DNA of 49,396 bases from Bacteroidales bacterium (GCA_004552485.1 SFOH01000007.1:1-49396); one strand, 5' to 3'; numbered from the stretch's first letter, positions 29,336 to 37,598 are shown. Translations and numbers: made by a program. The notes: a model not told the origin generated them from the sequence alone.

Positions 29336-30298
29336 ATGGCTGAATCGGTTAAAGAAGAAAAGGAAAGGAAGGTCACCTACCGCGACACCCTCAAGTCGTC
29401 CGACACCGAGGAGCACATCGACCTTGCCTTCTACCGCCCGCTGGGCTATGCATGGGCCTGTCTGGCACGCCGCCTGGGCGTGACGCCGAATGTCATCACC
29501 ATCGCCTCGATCTTCCTGGGCATCGGCGCCGGCATCGCGTTTTATTTCAACGAACTGTGGATCAACGTCATAGGCATGCTGCTGCTGGTGTGGGCCAACA
29601 CCTTCGACAGCGCCGACGGCCAGCTGGCGCGCATGACCAAGCAGTATTCGCGCATCGGCCGCATCCTCGACGGCATGGCCGGTGACCTGTGGTTCGCCAC
29701 CATCTACGTGGCCATCTGCCTGCGCGAGAATCAGACCTCGGAGTTCTTCATGGCCCATCCCTGGCTCATTTGGGTCATCGCCGTGGTCACCGGTCTCTGC
29801 CACGCCAAGCAGGCGGCCATGGCCGACTACTACCGCCAGTTCCACCTCTACTTCCTCAAAGGCGAGGACGGCAGCGAGCTGGAGAGCGCCGAAAAGCTCA
29901 ACGAGAAGCTCGCAACACTCTCATGGCGCCACAATTTCTGGCAGAAACTCGTGCTCACGTTCTACACCAAATACACTGTCAATCAGGAGAGTATGACGCC
30001 CGCCATGCAGCGCCTCCGCGCCCAGCTGCACCGCTCGTTCCCGGACGGCAAAGTCTCCGTGGCCTTCCGCCGCGAGTTCCGCCGCCAGTCGCTGCCGCTG
30101 ATGAAATACACCAACATCCTGAGCTTCAACTGGCGCTGCATCGCCCTCTTCGTGGCCCTCTTCGCCTGCATGCCCTGGCTCTATTTTGCCTTCGAGCTGG
30201 TGGTTTTGAACATCCTTTTGGTGTACATGATTGTGCGTCACGAGCGCATCTGCAAACGTCTCACTCAGCGCCTCAGCGAGGGCGAATTCAAAGCGTAA
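29336..30298 (+). CDS. CDP-alcohol phosphatidyltransferase family protein
   Basis: An integral inner-membrane enzyme of the family that transfers a phosphatidyl (or other phospho-) group from a CDP-activated donor to an alcohol. 320 residues. The motif region shows D91-x2-D94-G95-x2-A98-R99, then G108 and D112. The family rule puts the fourth Asp at residue 116, but here 116 is Gly and Asp is at 117. Helices lie around 50-90, 115-160 and 265-300. A soluble charged insert (about 165-255) makes it longer than the ~200-residue common forms. It is 6 nt after the ATP-grasp gene and 4 nt before the HAD gene. Substrate unknown; inositol-phosphate or similar head groups are possible. Confidence 0.85.
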   Translation: MAESVKEEKERKVTYRDTLKSSDTEEHIDLAFYRPLGYAWACLARRLGVTPNVITIASIFLGIGAGIAFYFNELWINVIGMLLLVWANTFDSADGQLARMTKQYSRIGRILDGMAGDLWFATIYVAICLRENQTSEFFMAHPWLIWVIAVVTGLCHAKQAAMADYYRQFHLYFLKGEDGSELESAEKLNEKLATLSWRHNFWQKLVLTFYTKYTVNQESMTPAMQRLRAQLHRSFPDGKVSVAFRREFRRQSLPLMKYTNILSFNWRCIALFVALFACMPWLYFAFELVVLNILLVYMIVRHERICKRLTQRLSEGEFKA

Positions 30299-30302
30299 TA
30301 CA

Positions 30303-31007
30303 ATGATAGACAGCAATATAAAAGGCATCATCTTCGACTACGGCGGCACGCTCGACACCCGCGGCGACCACTGGAGCCACATCATCGAGCAGGGCTGGCA
30401 CAAGGCCGGCGTCAGCGTGGCCACGCCCACCTTCCGCCACTGCTATGTCTTCGCCGAGCGCGCCCTCGCCCGCGAGCGCATCATCCTCCCGCAGGACGAC
30501 TTCCACACATTATTATATAAGAAGATGCTCCTCGAGCTGCAGGAGCTTCAGCGCCTCGAGCTCATCGAGGCCGACCGTGTGGAGCCCGCCGCACGCATCG
30601 CCGCCGACTACTGCAACGACTATGCGCGCACGTGCATCGAGGAGGCGCGCCCCGTCCTCGAGGCCCTCTCCGAGCGCTATCCCCTCGTGCTCGTCTCGAA
30701 CTTCTACGGCAACGTCGACTCCGTGCTCCGCGGCTTCAATATCCGTCAATATTTCCAGGGCATCATCGAGAGCGCCGTCGTCGGCGTGCGCAAGCCCAAC
30801 GCCCGCATCTTCATGCTCGGCGTCGTCGCCCTCGGCCTGCAACCCTCTGAGGTGCTGGTGGTTGGCGACTCGCTGAAGAAGGACATCCTTCCGGCGCGCT
30901 CGCTGGGATGCGCCACCGCCTGGATCAAAGGCCGCGGCTGGACGCCCGAAGAGGACGAAGCCACCGACCCCGCGCTCATCCCCTCGCTCGCCGCTCTCGT
31001 TGACTGA
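30303..31007 (+). CDS. HAD-superfamily protein lacking the second motif-I aspartate
   Basis: 234 residues. Motif I reads FDYGGTLD (nucleophile Asp12), with Gly14 where phosphatases have the acid/base Asp. Motif II is VLVSNFYGN, motif III VGVRKPNARIF (Lys) and motif IV VVGDSLKKDI. A helical cap lies between about residues 20 and 105. HAD members with a changed D+2 residue include dehalogenases and phosphonatase, so this may not be a plain phosphatase. The ATG at 30303 lies 4 nt after the transferase stop; an in-frame start 24 codons upstream would overlap that gene. The tight spacing suggests it acts on the product of the transferase. Confidence 0.88.
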   Translation: MIDSNIKGIIFDYGGTLDTRGDHWSHIIEQGWHKAGVSVATPTFRHCYVFAERALARERIILPQDDFHTLLYKKMLLELQELQRLELIEADRVEPAARIAADYCNDYARTCIEEARPVLEALSERYPLVLVSNFYGNVDSVLRGFNIRQYFQGIIESAVVGVRKPNARIFMLGVVALGLQPSEVLVVGDSLKKDILPARSLGCATAWIKGRGWTPEEDEATDPALIPSLAALVD

Positions 31008-31025
31008 CTAAATTACACTGAGATT

Positions 31026-31520
31026 ATGTCTAAAAAAGATAAAGGAGCCGCCAAGACAAACGCCGTCCGACTGCTCGAAAAAGCCGGCGTGACGTTCGAG
31101 ACGAAGGAGTATCCCGTCGACGAGGAGCACCTCGACGCCCGCCACGTCGCCGACGGAGTCGGCGAGGACATTAGCCTGGTTTTCAAGACATTGGTACTGA
31201 AAGGCGAGCGCACCGGTCTCTTCGTGTGCGTCATCCCCGGCGCCGAAGAGGTCGACCTCAAAAAGGCCGCACGCGCCGCCGGCGACAAGAAGGCGGAGAT
31301 GTTGCCCATGAAAGAATTGCTGCCCGCCACCGGCTACATCCGCGGCGGCTGCTCGCCCGTCGGCATGAAAAAACCGCTGCCCACGTTCTTCCACGTCTCG
31401 GCCCTCGACCACCCGAAAATCTACGTGAGCGCCGGTCAGCGCGGCATGCAGCTCATCATCGCTCCACAGGACCTCATAAATTTCGTGGGCGGCACGGCCG
31501 TTGACCTCATAAAAGACTGA
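31026..31520 (+). CDS. ybaK: YbaK/EbsC-family Cys-tRNA(Pro) deacylase
   Basis: 164 residues. YbaK hydrolyses Cys mischarged onto tRNA-Pro, working with prolyl-tRNA synthetase. The family core is visible: KTNAVRLLEKAGVTFE, VFKTLVLKGERTGLFVCVIPG, GYIRGGCSPVGMKK and VSAGQRGMQLIIAPQDL. It starts 18 nt after the HAD gene and ends 2 nt before aroC. It is probably a housekeeping passenger of the operon. Confidence 0.93.
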   Translation: MSKKDKGAAKTNAVRLLEKAGVTFETKEYPVDEEHLDARHVADGVGEDISLVFKTLVLKGERTGLFVCVIPGAEEVDLKKAARAAGDKKAEMLPMKELLPATGYIRGGCSPVGMKKPLPTFFHVSALDHPKIYVSAGQRGMQLIIAPQDLINFVGGTAVDLIKD

Positions 31521-31522
31521 CA

Positions 31523-32560
31523 ATGAACACTTTCGGGAAGATTTTCACACTCACAAGCTACGGCGAGAGCCACGGCGCGGCCATCGGCGGCGTCATCGAC
31601 GGCATGCCGGCCGGACTGCACATCGATTTTGACTCTGTGGCCCGGGAGATGGCACGTCGCCGTCCCGGCTCATCGGCCTTAGTCACGGCCCGCAACGAGG
31701 CCGACGAGGTGGAATTTCTCTCCGGAATCATGGACGGCGTGACCCTCGGCACGCCCATCGGTTTCTGCATCCGCAACACTCAGCAGCACAGCGCAGACTA
31801 CGACAATCTCAAACACGCCTATCGCCCAGGCCATGCGGACTTTACGTACCAGGCGAAGTATGGCGTCCGCGACCATCGCGGCGGCGGACGAGCCAGCGCC
31901 CGCGAGACGGCAGCGCGCGTTGTGGCAGGTGCACTTGCCAAGCAGGTGCTTGCGAAATACGGCGTCACCGTCAGCGCCCGTCTCGCCCGTGTCGGCGGTG
32001 TCGAGAACACGGCAACTGAGCCTGACGCACTTTGCTCAGAAGTCCAAGATGTGATTATGCGCGCCAAGGCAGAGGGTGACAGCGTGGGCGGCGTGGTCGA
32101 ATGTACAGTCCACGGCTGCCCCGTAGGCCTGGGCGAGCCCGTCGCCGGCAAGCTGCAGGCGCTCTTTGCCGCAGCCATGATGAGCATCCCGGCCGCCAAA
32201 GGCTTCGAATACGGCATGGGCTTCGCCGGTGCCGACAAACGCGGTACCGAGGTCATAGACTCCTGGCAGTCAGCACCTTCCGACCCGCGCGGCATCCGCG
32301 CCGCCGCCAACAACTCCGGCGGCATCCAGGGCGGCATCTCCAACGGCGAGGACATCGTCATGCGCATCGCATTCAAACCGACGGCGACACTGCTGCGCGA
32401 CGTTCACACCGTCACAGACCAAGGCGAGGACACCGTCCTCAAAGCCCGCGGCCGCCACGACCCGTGCGTGGCCGTTCGCGCAGTGCCTGTTGTGGAGGCG
32501 ATGGCCGCCATGACCATCCTCGACGCCATGCTCATCAGCCGCGCGCTCATCCGCTTCTGA
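31523..32560 (+). CDS. aroC: Chorismate synthase
   Basis: It removes phosphate and a proton from 5-enolpyruvylshikimate 3-phosphate with reduced FMN to give chorismate, the branch point to aromatic amino acids and folate. 345 residues. Signatures: YGESHGAAIGGVIDGMPAG, the strongly conserved RPGHADFTYQAKYGVRDHRGGGR region (near residue 95), and the C-terminal GRHDPCVAVRAVPVVEAM. Only 2 nt separate it from ybaK. Confidence 0.97.
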   Translation: MNTFGKIFTLTSYGESHGAAIGGVIDGMPAGLHIDFDSVAREMARRRPGSSALVTARNEADEVEFLSGIMDGVTLGTPIGFCIRNTQQHSADYDNLKHAYRPGHADFTYQAKYGVRDHRGGGRASARETAARVVAGALAKQVLAKYGVTVSARLARVGGVENTATEPDALCSEVQDVIMRAKAEGDSVGGVVECTVHGCPVGLGEPVAGKLQALFAAAMMSIPAAKGFEYGMGFAGADKRGTEVIDSWQSAPSDPRGIRAAANNSGGIQGGISNGEDIVMRIAFKPTATLLRDVHTVTDQGEDTVLKARGRHDPCVAVRAVPVVEAMAAMTILDAMLISRALIRF

Positions 32561-32601
32561 CGGCCTTATCTCCCTGACCTTCACCCCATTGGCCTAAGAC
32601 C

Positions 32602-33507
32602 ATGAATCCCTATTACAAGGATTACGCCGAGTTTCTGAGCGAGCACTTTCAGGGCAAAGTGCAGAAAATTTCCGTGAACACGGGCAACGTCTGCCCCAAC
32701 CGCGACGGTACGCTCGGCCGCGGAGGCTGCATTTACTGCAACAACGCGGCCTTCACGCCAGATTATGCGGCGCCACTGCTGAGCGTAACCGAGCAACTCG
32801 ACCGCGGCATCGACTTCTTCCGCGGCAAGTATCCGGAGATGCGCTATCTCGCTTACTTCCAGAGTTATACAAGCACTAATGGCGACGTGGACGCACTCAT
32901 GGCGCAGTTCCGCGAGGCCGCCGCGCACTCCGGTGTCGCGGGCATCGTCATCGGCACGCGCCCCGACTGCATGCCCGATGAGCTTCTCAGCAAACTCGCC
33001 GAGCTCAACCGCCGCACGTCCGTCATCATCGAATATGGCGCGGAAAGCGCTCACAATGCCACTTTGCAGCTTATCAACCGCTGTCACACGTGGGAGCAGA
33101 CGGTCGACGCAGTGAGCCGCACAGCAAAATCCGGCATCCCCGTCGGCCTCCATCTCATCCTCGGTCTCCCCGGCGAGACGCAGCAGATGATGCTGGAGAC
33201 GGTCGACGCCGTGAACGCCCTGCCCATCGCCACCGTGAAATTCCATCAGCTGCAGATCGTGCGCGGCACGGCGCTGGCGCGCGCCGTCGAAGAGGGCACG
33301 CTGAGCGTCGACACCTATTCTGTCGACGAGTATATCTCGCTGTGCGTCAGCATAGTGTACCGACTGCGCCGCGACATCGCCATCGACCGCTTCACCTCGC
33401 AGACGCCCGCCGAACTGCTCATCTCGCCGCGTTGGGGCCTCAAAAACTACCAGTTCACCCACCGCCTCCTCCACCGCCTCGCCGAAGAAGCCGGCCAACA
33501 CTCCTAA
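32602..33507 (+). CDS. TIGR01212-type radical SAM protein (YhcC family)
   Basis: 301 residues. The iron-sulfur cysteines are Cys31, Cys43 and Cys46 in the CPNRDGT...GGCIYC arrangement (CX11CX2C), typical of the YhcC/TIGR01212 group rather than the classic CX3CX2C. SAM-binding and later conserved parts are EYGAESAHNATLQLINR, VGLHLILGLPGET and KFHQLQIVRGT. The substrate is not known with certainty for this family. It follows aroC by 41 nt and may be cotranscribed. Confidence 0.9.
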   Translation: MNPYYKDYAEFLSEHFQGKVQKISVNTGNVCPNRDGTLGRGGCIYCNNAAFTPDYAAPLLSVTEQLDRGIDFFRGKYPEMRYLAYFQSYTSTNGDVDALMAQFREAAAHSGVAGIVIGTRPDCMPDELLSKLAELNRRTSVIIEYGAESAHNATLQLINRCHTWEQTVDAVSRTAKSGIPVGLHLILGLPGETQQMMLETVDAVNALPIATVKFHQLQIVRGTALARAVEEGTLSVDTYSVDEYISLCVSIVYRLRRDIAIDRFTSQTPAELLISPRWGLKNYQFTHRLLHRLAEEAGQHS

Positions 33508-33648
33508 TCTGCCGCCTCAGACCGCCCGCATGCGCCGGTGTCCGGCCACCCGCCCTCAGTTTTCTTGCATTTTTGGCGGTTTTTAATATCCTTTTGTTAT
33601 GTCCGTGTGGACATTTGGTTAAAATTATGTGAAAAATCACGGCTTCTC

Positions 33649-33679
33649 TTGTTATTCACAACTTGATTTTGTAATTTTG
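33649..33679 (+). promoter_or_regulatory. Possible promoter of the Lrp/AsnC regulator
   Basis: TAATTTTG (33672-33679) fits TAnnTTTG; CTTG around 33648-33651 may be a degenerate -33 box, 20 nt away. It lies about 105 nt before the gene. The rest of 33508-33783 is AT-rich with no other feature seen. Confidence 0.45.
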
Positions 33680-33783
33680 TCACAGCAATAGCTATATGAG
33701 CCCTAAATATTCATCAACGGCTCGCTAACCCAATTTTCAAGAGCAATAATCTTTCCGTAGAAAAACTTAAAAAGCCTGTTATT

Positions 33784-34251
33784 ATGAGCATGGATAGAAT
33801 TGACAATCTGGATCGTAAAATCCTGAGTATCATCGTACGCAACGCGCGCATCCCCTCCAAGGACGTCGCCGTTGAATGTGGCGTTTCGCGCGCCGCCATC
33901 CACCAGCGCATCCAGCGCCTGATCGAGATGAAAGTCATTGTCGGCTCCGGCTACAATGTCAATCCCAAAATGCTGGGCTACCACACCTGCACCTACATCG
34001 GCGTAACCCTCGAGCGCGGCGCTATGTACCGCGAGGTTGTCCCCGAGCTGGAGAAAATTCCCGAGATCGTCGAGTGCCACTTCACCACCGGCCCCTACTC
34101 GATGCTTCTCAAACTCTATGCCCGTGACAATGAGCATCTTATGGAGCTGCTGAACGGCGCCATCCAGAATATCCCCGGCGTTGTCGGCACCGAGACACTC
34201 ATCTCCCTGGACAACAGCATCAACCGCACCATCCCCATGCAGGCCCGGTAA
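33784..34251 (+). CDS. Lrp/AsnC-family transcriptional regulator
   Basis: 155 residues. The N-terminal helix-turn-helix (LDRKILSIIVRNARIPSKDVA then GVSRAAIHQRIQRLIEMKVI) is followed by the RAM/AsnC ligand-binding domain (YIGVTLERGAMYREVVPEL, VECHFTTGPYSMLLKL). Family members sense amino acids or related small molecules and form dimers to octamers. Targets cannot be told from the sequence. The N-terminal MSMDRIDNLD is the usual family opening. Confidence 0.93.
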   Translation: MSMDRIDNLDRKILSIIVRNARIPSKDVAVECGVSRAAIHQRIQRLIEMKVIVGSGYNVNPKMLGYHTCTYIGVTLERGAMYREVVPELEKIPEIVECHFTTGPYSMLLKLYARDNEHLMELLNGAIQNIPGVVGTETLISLDNSINRTIPMQAR

Positions 34252-34295
34252 GCCCGCATCACCTTCCCCGATAAACGCATATCCGCATACGCGCC

Positions 34296-34347
34296 GAAAG
34301 GGCGTCAGGGCAGCGCCGTCACGAGCCGTTGTCCCGGACGCCCTTTC
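34296..34347 (+). terminator. Long hairpin between the Lrp regulator and the GH13 gene
   Basis: Arms GAAAGGGCGTC (34296-34306) and GACGCCCTTTC (34337-34347) make an 11-bp perfect stem around a partly paired 30-nt interior. No strong U-run follows. It probably ends the Lrp transcript or forms the leader of the next gene. Confidence 0.5.
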
Positions 34348-34388
34348 CGCCCCGTCGCCACACATTATATAATAAACCATCCCCCACG

Positions 34389-35789
34389 ATGAAACTCAAG
34401 AAAATACTGCTGGCACTGCTGGCGCCCTTCCTCGCCGCACCTGCCGCCACCGCCGGCGCGCCCACCCACGTCAAGCATCCCGACTGGAGCCGCAATGCCG
34501 TCATCTATGAGGTGAACACCCGCCAGTACACCCCCGAGGGCACCTTCAACGCCTTCGCCGCCAATCTCCCCCGACTCAAAAAACTCGGCGTGGACATCCT
34601 CTGGTTCATGCCCATCCACCCCATCTCCGAGAAAAACCGCAAGGGAAGCCTCGGCAGCTATTATGCCGTTCAGGACTACAAAGCCGTAAATCCCGAGTTC
34701 GGCACACTCGCTGATTTTCAGGCACTTGTCAAGAAAGCCCACGACATGGGCATGAAAGTCATCATCGATTGGGTGCCCAACCACACCGGCTGCGACAACG
34801 TATGGCTCAAAGACCATGCCGATCGCTATGCCCACAACGACAAAGGCGAACTCTACGGCCCCTACGACTGGACCGACACCTACAAGCTCGACTACACCAA
34901 CCCCGACACCCGCGCCGCCATGATCGACGCCATGAGCTACTGGCTGCGCGAGGCCGACATCGACGGCTTCCGCTGCGACGTTGCCGCCGAAGTGCCCGTC
35001 TACTTCTGGAACGAGGCACGCCCGGCGCTCCAGGCCATCAAGCCCGACCTCTTCATGCTCGCCGAGGCATCCTCGCCCGCGCTCCATGACTACGGCTTCG
35101 ACATGGGCTACAACTGGCCCATGAAAGACCTCTTCTCCGACATCGCCGCCACCCACGGTCAGTACACCTTCCTCCGCGACGGCGAGACCGAGCCCGCCAA
35201 ACGCGCCGAGAAGCACGCCATGGACATCCCCGCCCTCGTCGAGCAGCAGGCCAAAGACTATCCCGCCGACACCTATCTCATGAACATGATCACCAACCAT
35301 GACCTCAACTCATGGGAAGGCACCGAGATGCAGCGCCTCGGCAACTTCGCCGACGCCTTCGCCGTCCTCACCTACACACTCCCCGGCATGCCGCTCATCT
35401 ACACCGGCCAGGAAGTGGGCATGAACCGCGCCCTCCAGTTCTTCGAGAAAGACACGGCTCCCGACTTCCGCTCGAACGCCGTAACCGCCTTCTACACAGC
35501 GCTCAACGCCCTGAAACGCTCGCGCAAGGAGCTGCGTGCCGGCACCGCCGGAGCGCCCATGCGCGTCTACACCACCGCCAACCCCGACGTCCTCGTCTTT
35601 GAGCGCCGCGAGGGCAACCAGGCCACATACACCGGCGTCAACCTCTCGAACAAGCCGGTGACCATCCAGTACACCGACGCCGCCCCCTCCCCCGCCGGCG
35701 CCCTCACCGACGCCATCAGCGGCACGACGCTGACGGCCCTCCCCACCACGCTCGTTCCCGGCGGCTACTTCGTCGTCACCGAGAACTAA
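34389..35789 (+). CDS. Exported GH13-family alpha-glycosidase (alpha-amylase-like)
   Basis: 466 residues with a signal peptide (MKLKKILLALLAPFLAAPAATA), so periplasmic or surface. The (beta/alpha)8 barrel carries the GH13 motifs: VPNH (129-132), the nucleophile Asp197 in DGFRCDVA, the acid/base Glu226 in MLAEAS and Asp305 in ITNHD. Its C-terminal beta domain is short (about 400-466). It hydrolyses or transfers alpha-glucan bonds; whether amylase, maltogenic or another specificity is not clear. No susCD genes are near, so it is not part of an obvious polysaccharide-use locus. Confidence 0.9.
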   Translation: MKLKKILLALLAPFLAAPAATAGAPTHVKHPDWSRNAVIYEVNTRQYTPEGTFNAFAANLPRLKKLGVDILWFMPIHPISEKNRKGSLGSYYAVQDYKAVNPEFGTLADFQALVKKAHDMGMKVIIDWVPNHTGCDNVWLKDHADRYAHNDKGELYGPYDWTDTYKLDYTNPDTRAAMIDAMSYWLREADIDGFRCDVAAEVPVYFWNEARPALQAIKPDLFMLAEASSPALHDYGFDMGYNWPMKDLFSDIAATHGQYTFLRDGETEPAKRAEKHAMDIPALVEQQAKDYPADTYLMNMITNHDLNSWEGTEMQRLGNFADAFAVLTYTLPGMPLIYTGQEVGMNRALQFFEKDTAPDFRSNAVTAFYTALNALKRSRKELRAGTAGAPMRVYTTANPDVLVFERREGNQATYTGVNLSNKPVTIQYTDAAPSPAGALTDAISGTTLTALPTTLVPGGYFVVTEN

Positions 35790-35918
35790 GCCCCGCCCTC
35801 TCTGCCCCCCGCCGCAACGCTTTTCGCCCCCGCCGCCCCGGGTTTTCCACGCCCGGGCGCCGAGGAGGTGGCGAAAAAGCGTTAAAAAAGCATAAAAAGA
35901 GAGTTTCTCCCGCTTTTA

Positions 35919-35950
35919 TTTGGCCACGTCAGGAAAAGTGCGTATATTTG
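35919..35950 (+). promoter_or_regulatory. Promoter of tRNA-Glu (first copy) and probably rpsT
   Basis: TTTG (35919-35922), 20 nt, TATATTTG (35943-35950). It lies 76 nt before the first tRNA-Glu. Confidence 0.7.
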
Positions 35951-36024
35951 CAGTCGCTTTTGCACCAACACATTGCAGGCCACAATTAGCCTCAATCACT
36001 AACAGCGTAGAGCGACAACCCCCA

Positions 36025-36099
36025 CCGGCCCATTCGTCTATCGGCTAGGACGCAAGATTTTCATTCTTGAAAGAGGAGTTCGATTCTCCTATGGGCTAC
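36025..36099 (+). repeat. 75-bp direct repeat (first tRNA-Glu copy)
   Basis: Positions 36025-36099 and 36579-36653 are identical over 75 bp (the tRNA plus one to two bases on each side). They flank rpsT in the same orientation. Confidence 0.9.
36027..36098 (+). tRNA. tRNA-Glu (anticodon UUC), copy 1
   Basis: 72 nt. Acceptor GGCCCAT pairs with ATGGGCT (first pair a G-T wobble), the anticodon loop is TTTTCAT (TTC) and CCA is not encoded. Identical in sequence to copy 2 at 36581-36652. Confidence 0.97.
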
Positions 36100-36145
36100 T
36101 TTTATTAACAGAATCATTTTTCTAAAAAGCATCTCCCAAAAAACA

Positions 36146-36403
36146 ATGGCAAACCACGATTCGTCAAAGAAAAGAATACGTCAGACAAAAACTCGCCGTG
36201 AGCATAACCGTTACTACGCAAAGACCGCCCGCAACGCCGTGCGTAACCTGCGCAAGATGACCAACAAAGCTGAGGCTGAGGCTCGCCTGGTTGTTGTTAC
36301 AGCCATGCTCGACCGTCTCGCTTCGAAGAAGGCCATCTCCAAAAACAAAGCCTCTAACCTCAAGAGCAAACTGGCACGCCACATCAACTCGCTGGCTGCC
36401 TGA
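36146..36403 (+). CDS. rpsT: 30S ribosomal protein S20
   Basis: An 85-residue basic helical protein that binds 16S rRNA early in small-subunit assembly. It has the opening MANHDSSKKRIRQTKTRREHN and the middle RYYAKTARNAVRNLRK helix. It lies between two identical tRNA-Glu genes; since the first tRNA has a good promoter, rpsT and both tRNAs may be one transcript that ends at the terminator at 36660. Confidence 0.97.
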   Translation: MANHDSSKKRIRQTKTRREHNRYYAKTARNAVRNLRKMTNKAEAEARLVVVTAMLDRLASKKAISKNKASNLKSKLARHINSLAA

Positions 36404-36580
36404 GGAAAAACGCTTATACCATCGGCCAGGCCACGCCGTCAGCCATTGCCATAACTTCGCGGCTGACTGAGCATCCGGCGCCGTATTCATCTTCTTACCT
36501 TCCAGGACACATAACGGTTCCAGGACACCGCTGACGTTGCGAAGACATCGGGCGGACAGCAACCCGGAACCGATGTTTCC

Positions 36581-36652
36581 GGCCCATTCGTCTATCGGCT
36601 AGGACGCAAGATTTTCATTCTTGAAAGAGGAGTTCGATTCTCCTATGGGCTA
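36581..36652 (+). tRNA. tRNA-Glu (anticodon UUC), copy 2
   Basis: Base-for-base identical to the copy at 36027-36098. It follows rpsT by 177 nt and is directly followed by a terminator. Confidence 0.97.
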
Positions 36653-36659
36653 CCTAAGC

Positions 36660-36695
36660 AAGCCGCGCTCCTTCACCACCGGGCGCGGCTTTTTT
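36660..36695 (+). terminator. Terminator after the second tRNA-Glu
   Basis: AAGCCGCGC pairs with GCGCGGCTT, followed by TTTTTT. It begins 8 nt after the tRNA. Confidence 0.9.
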
Positions 36696-36766
36696 GCGCC
36701 CGAAACCTTGCACGCGGCCCTCACGGCTCTCACGGCCAACGTTTTGAAAAGATTAACGAAAGCGGA

Positions 36767-36798
36767 TTTGGAGGTTTGGGCGAAAACTGCTATATTTG
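36767..36798 (+). promoter_or_regulatory. Promoter of cytidine deaminase
   Basis: TTTG (36767-36770), 20 nt, TATATTTG (36791-36798). The -7 region is identical over 13 bases to that of tRNA-Glu copy 1 (TATATTTGCAGTC). Confidence 0.7.
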
Positions 36799-36906
36799 CA
36801 GTCCCGGTTTTTCCCGGACACCGCCACGGAGCATCCCCGGCTCCGCCAAAGCCCTGTCACAGAACCGGAAGACTCTGAATTGGAATACTTACATAAAGCC
36901 CACGCC

Positions 36907-37380
36907 ATGAAAGAATTTGCCATAAGCATCCCCTACAAGGAATACGAATATACCGAACTCGACAACCTCAGCGCCGTCCTGGTCGAGGAGGCCCGCAAAG
37001 CCACCTACCGCTCCTACTCGCCCTACAGCCACTTCCGCGTGGGCGCCGCCATCGCCCTCGACAACGGCCAGATTGTCTGCGGCGCCAACCAGGAGAACGC
37101 CGCCTTCACGGCCGGCACCTGCGCAGAGCGATCAGCCTGCTTCTATGCCGGCGCACAATATCCCGAGGCCAAGTTCGAGGCCATCGCCATCGCCGCACGC
37201 ACCCCCGAGGGCACCTTCCAGAACGTGCCCGTCGCCCCCTGCGGCCACTGCCGCCAGGCCCTGATGGAGTATGAGACCCGCGCCGGACGCCCCGTTCGCG
37301 TGCTCCTCGTCGGCAAAGACCGCGTCTACGAGCTGGCCTCCGTCAAAGATCTTCTTCCCCTGGCATTCACCGAATTCTGA
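36907..37380 (+). CDS. cdd: Cytidine deaminase
   Basis: It converts cytidine and deoxycytidine to uridine and deoxyuridine in pyrimidine salvage. 157 residues, tetrameric class. The zinc site is CAE (Cys72, with Glu74 as proton shuttle) and PCGHC (Cys112 and Cys115). The substrate-binding YSPYSHFRVGAAI is present. The ATG at 36907 is chosen because it follows the promoter and gives the normal family length; an earlier in-frame start would lie on or before the likely transcription start. Confidence 0.95.
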   Translation: MKEFAISIPYKEYEYTELDNLSAVLVEEARKATYRSYSPYSHFRVGAAIALDNGQIVCGANQENAAFTAGTCAERSACFYAGAQYPEAKFEAIAIAARTPEGTFQNVPVAPCGHCRQALMEYETRAGRPVRVLLVGKDRVYELASVKDLLPLAFTEF

Positions 37381-37487
37381 CCACACCGGCGCCCCATCCC
37401 GTGCCGCTCGCATCACCCCGCAGGGGCCTGTCATCCGACCGGCCCCGCGCTGTCTTGCGCCCTCCCGCCACACCCCCTCCTAAAAAC

Positions 37488-37594
37488 AAAAAAAGCGGCC
37501 TTTCGACTGCTCTTTCCCATCTGCGCCGGCAGATGCCTAAAATCGTTGCTTACGCCCCGAAGTATTTCCTTGAGGGGAAACTACCCTTGTTTGT
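37488..37594 (-). ncRNA. Candidate small RNA gene, about 105 nt
   Basis: It is inferred from a consensus promoter just upstream and a terminator at its end. The predicted transcript has a 5' hairpin (GUUUCC / GGAAAU, around 37562-37585), an unpaired middle, a perfect 7-bp hairpin (CATCTGC / GCAGATG, 37518-37535) and a terminator stem with one mismatch (GCGGCC / GACTGC on the plus strand, 37495-37510) followed by seven U. No open frame of any length fits. There is no minus-strand gene downstream (cdd is on the other strand), so it is not a leader. A Rfam search would tell whether it belongs to a known Bacteroidales RNA; I could not match it to any by eye. Confidence 0.65.
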
Positions 37595-37598
37595 AGTG

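Noticed and set aside
36025..36653. tRNA-Glu repeats as attachment sites of an integrated element
   Set aside because: The interval holds only rpsT, with no integrase or phage gene; a duplicated tRNA is simpler.
37488..37594. The small RNA being 6S RNA or SRP RNA
   Set aside because: There is no closing stem joining its ends around a central bubble (6S), and the GGAAG-type SRP tip motif is absent.
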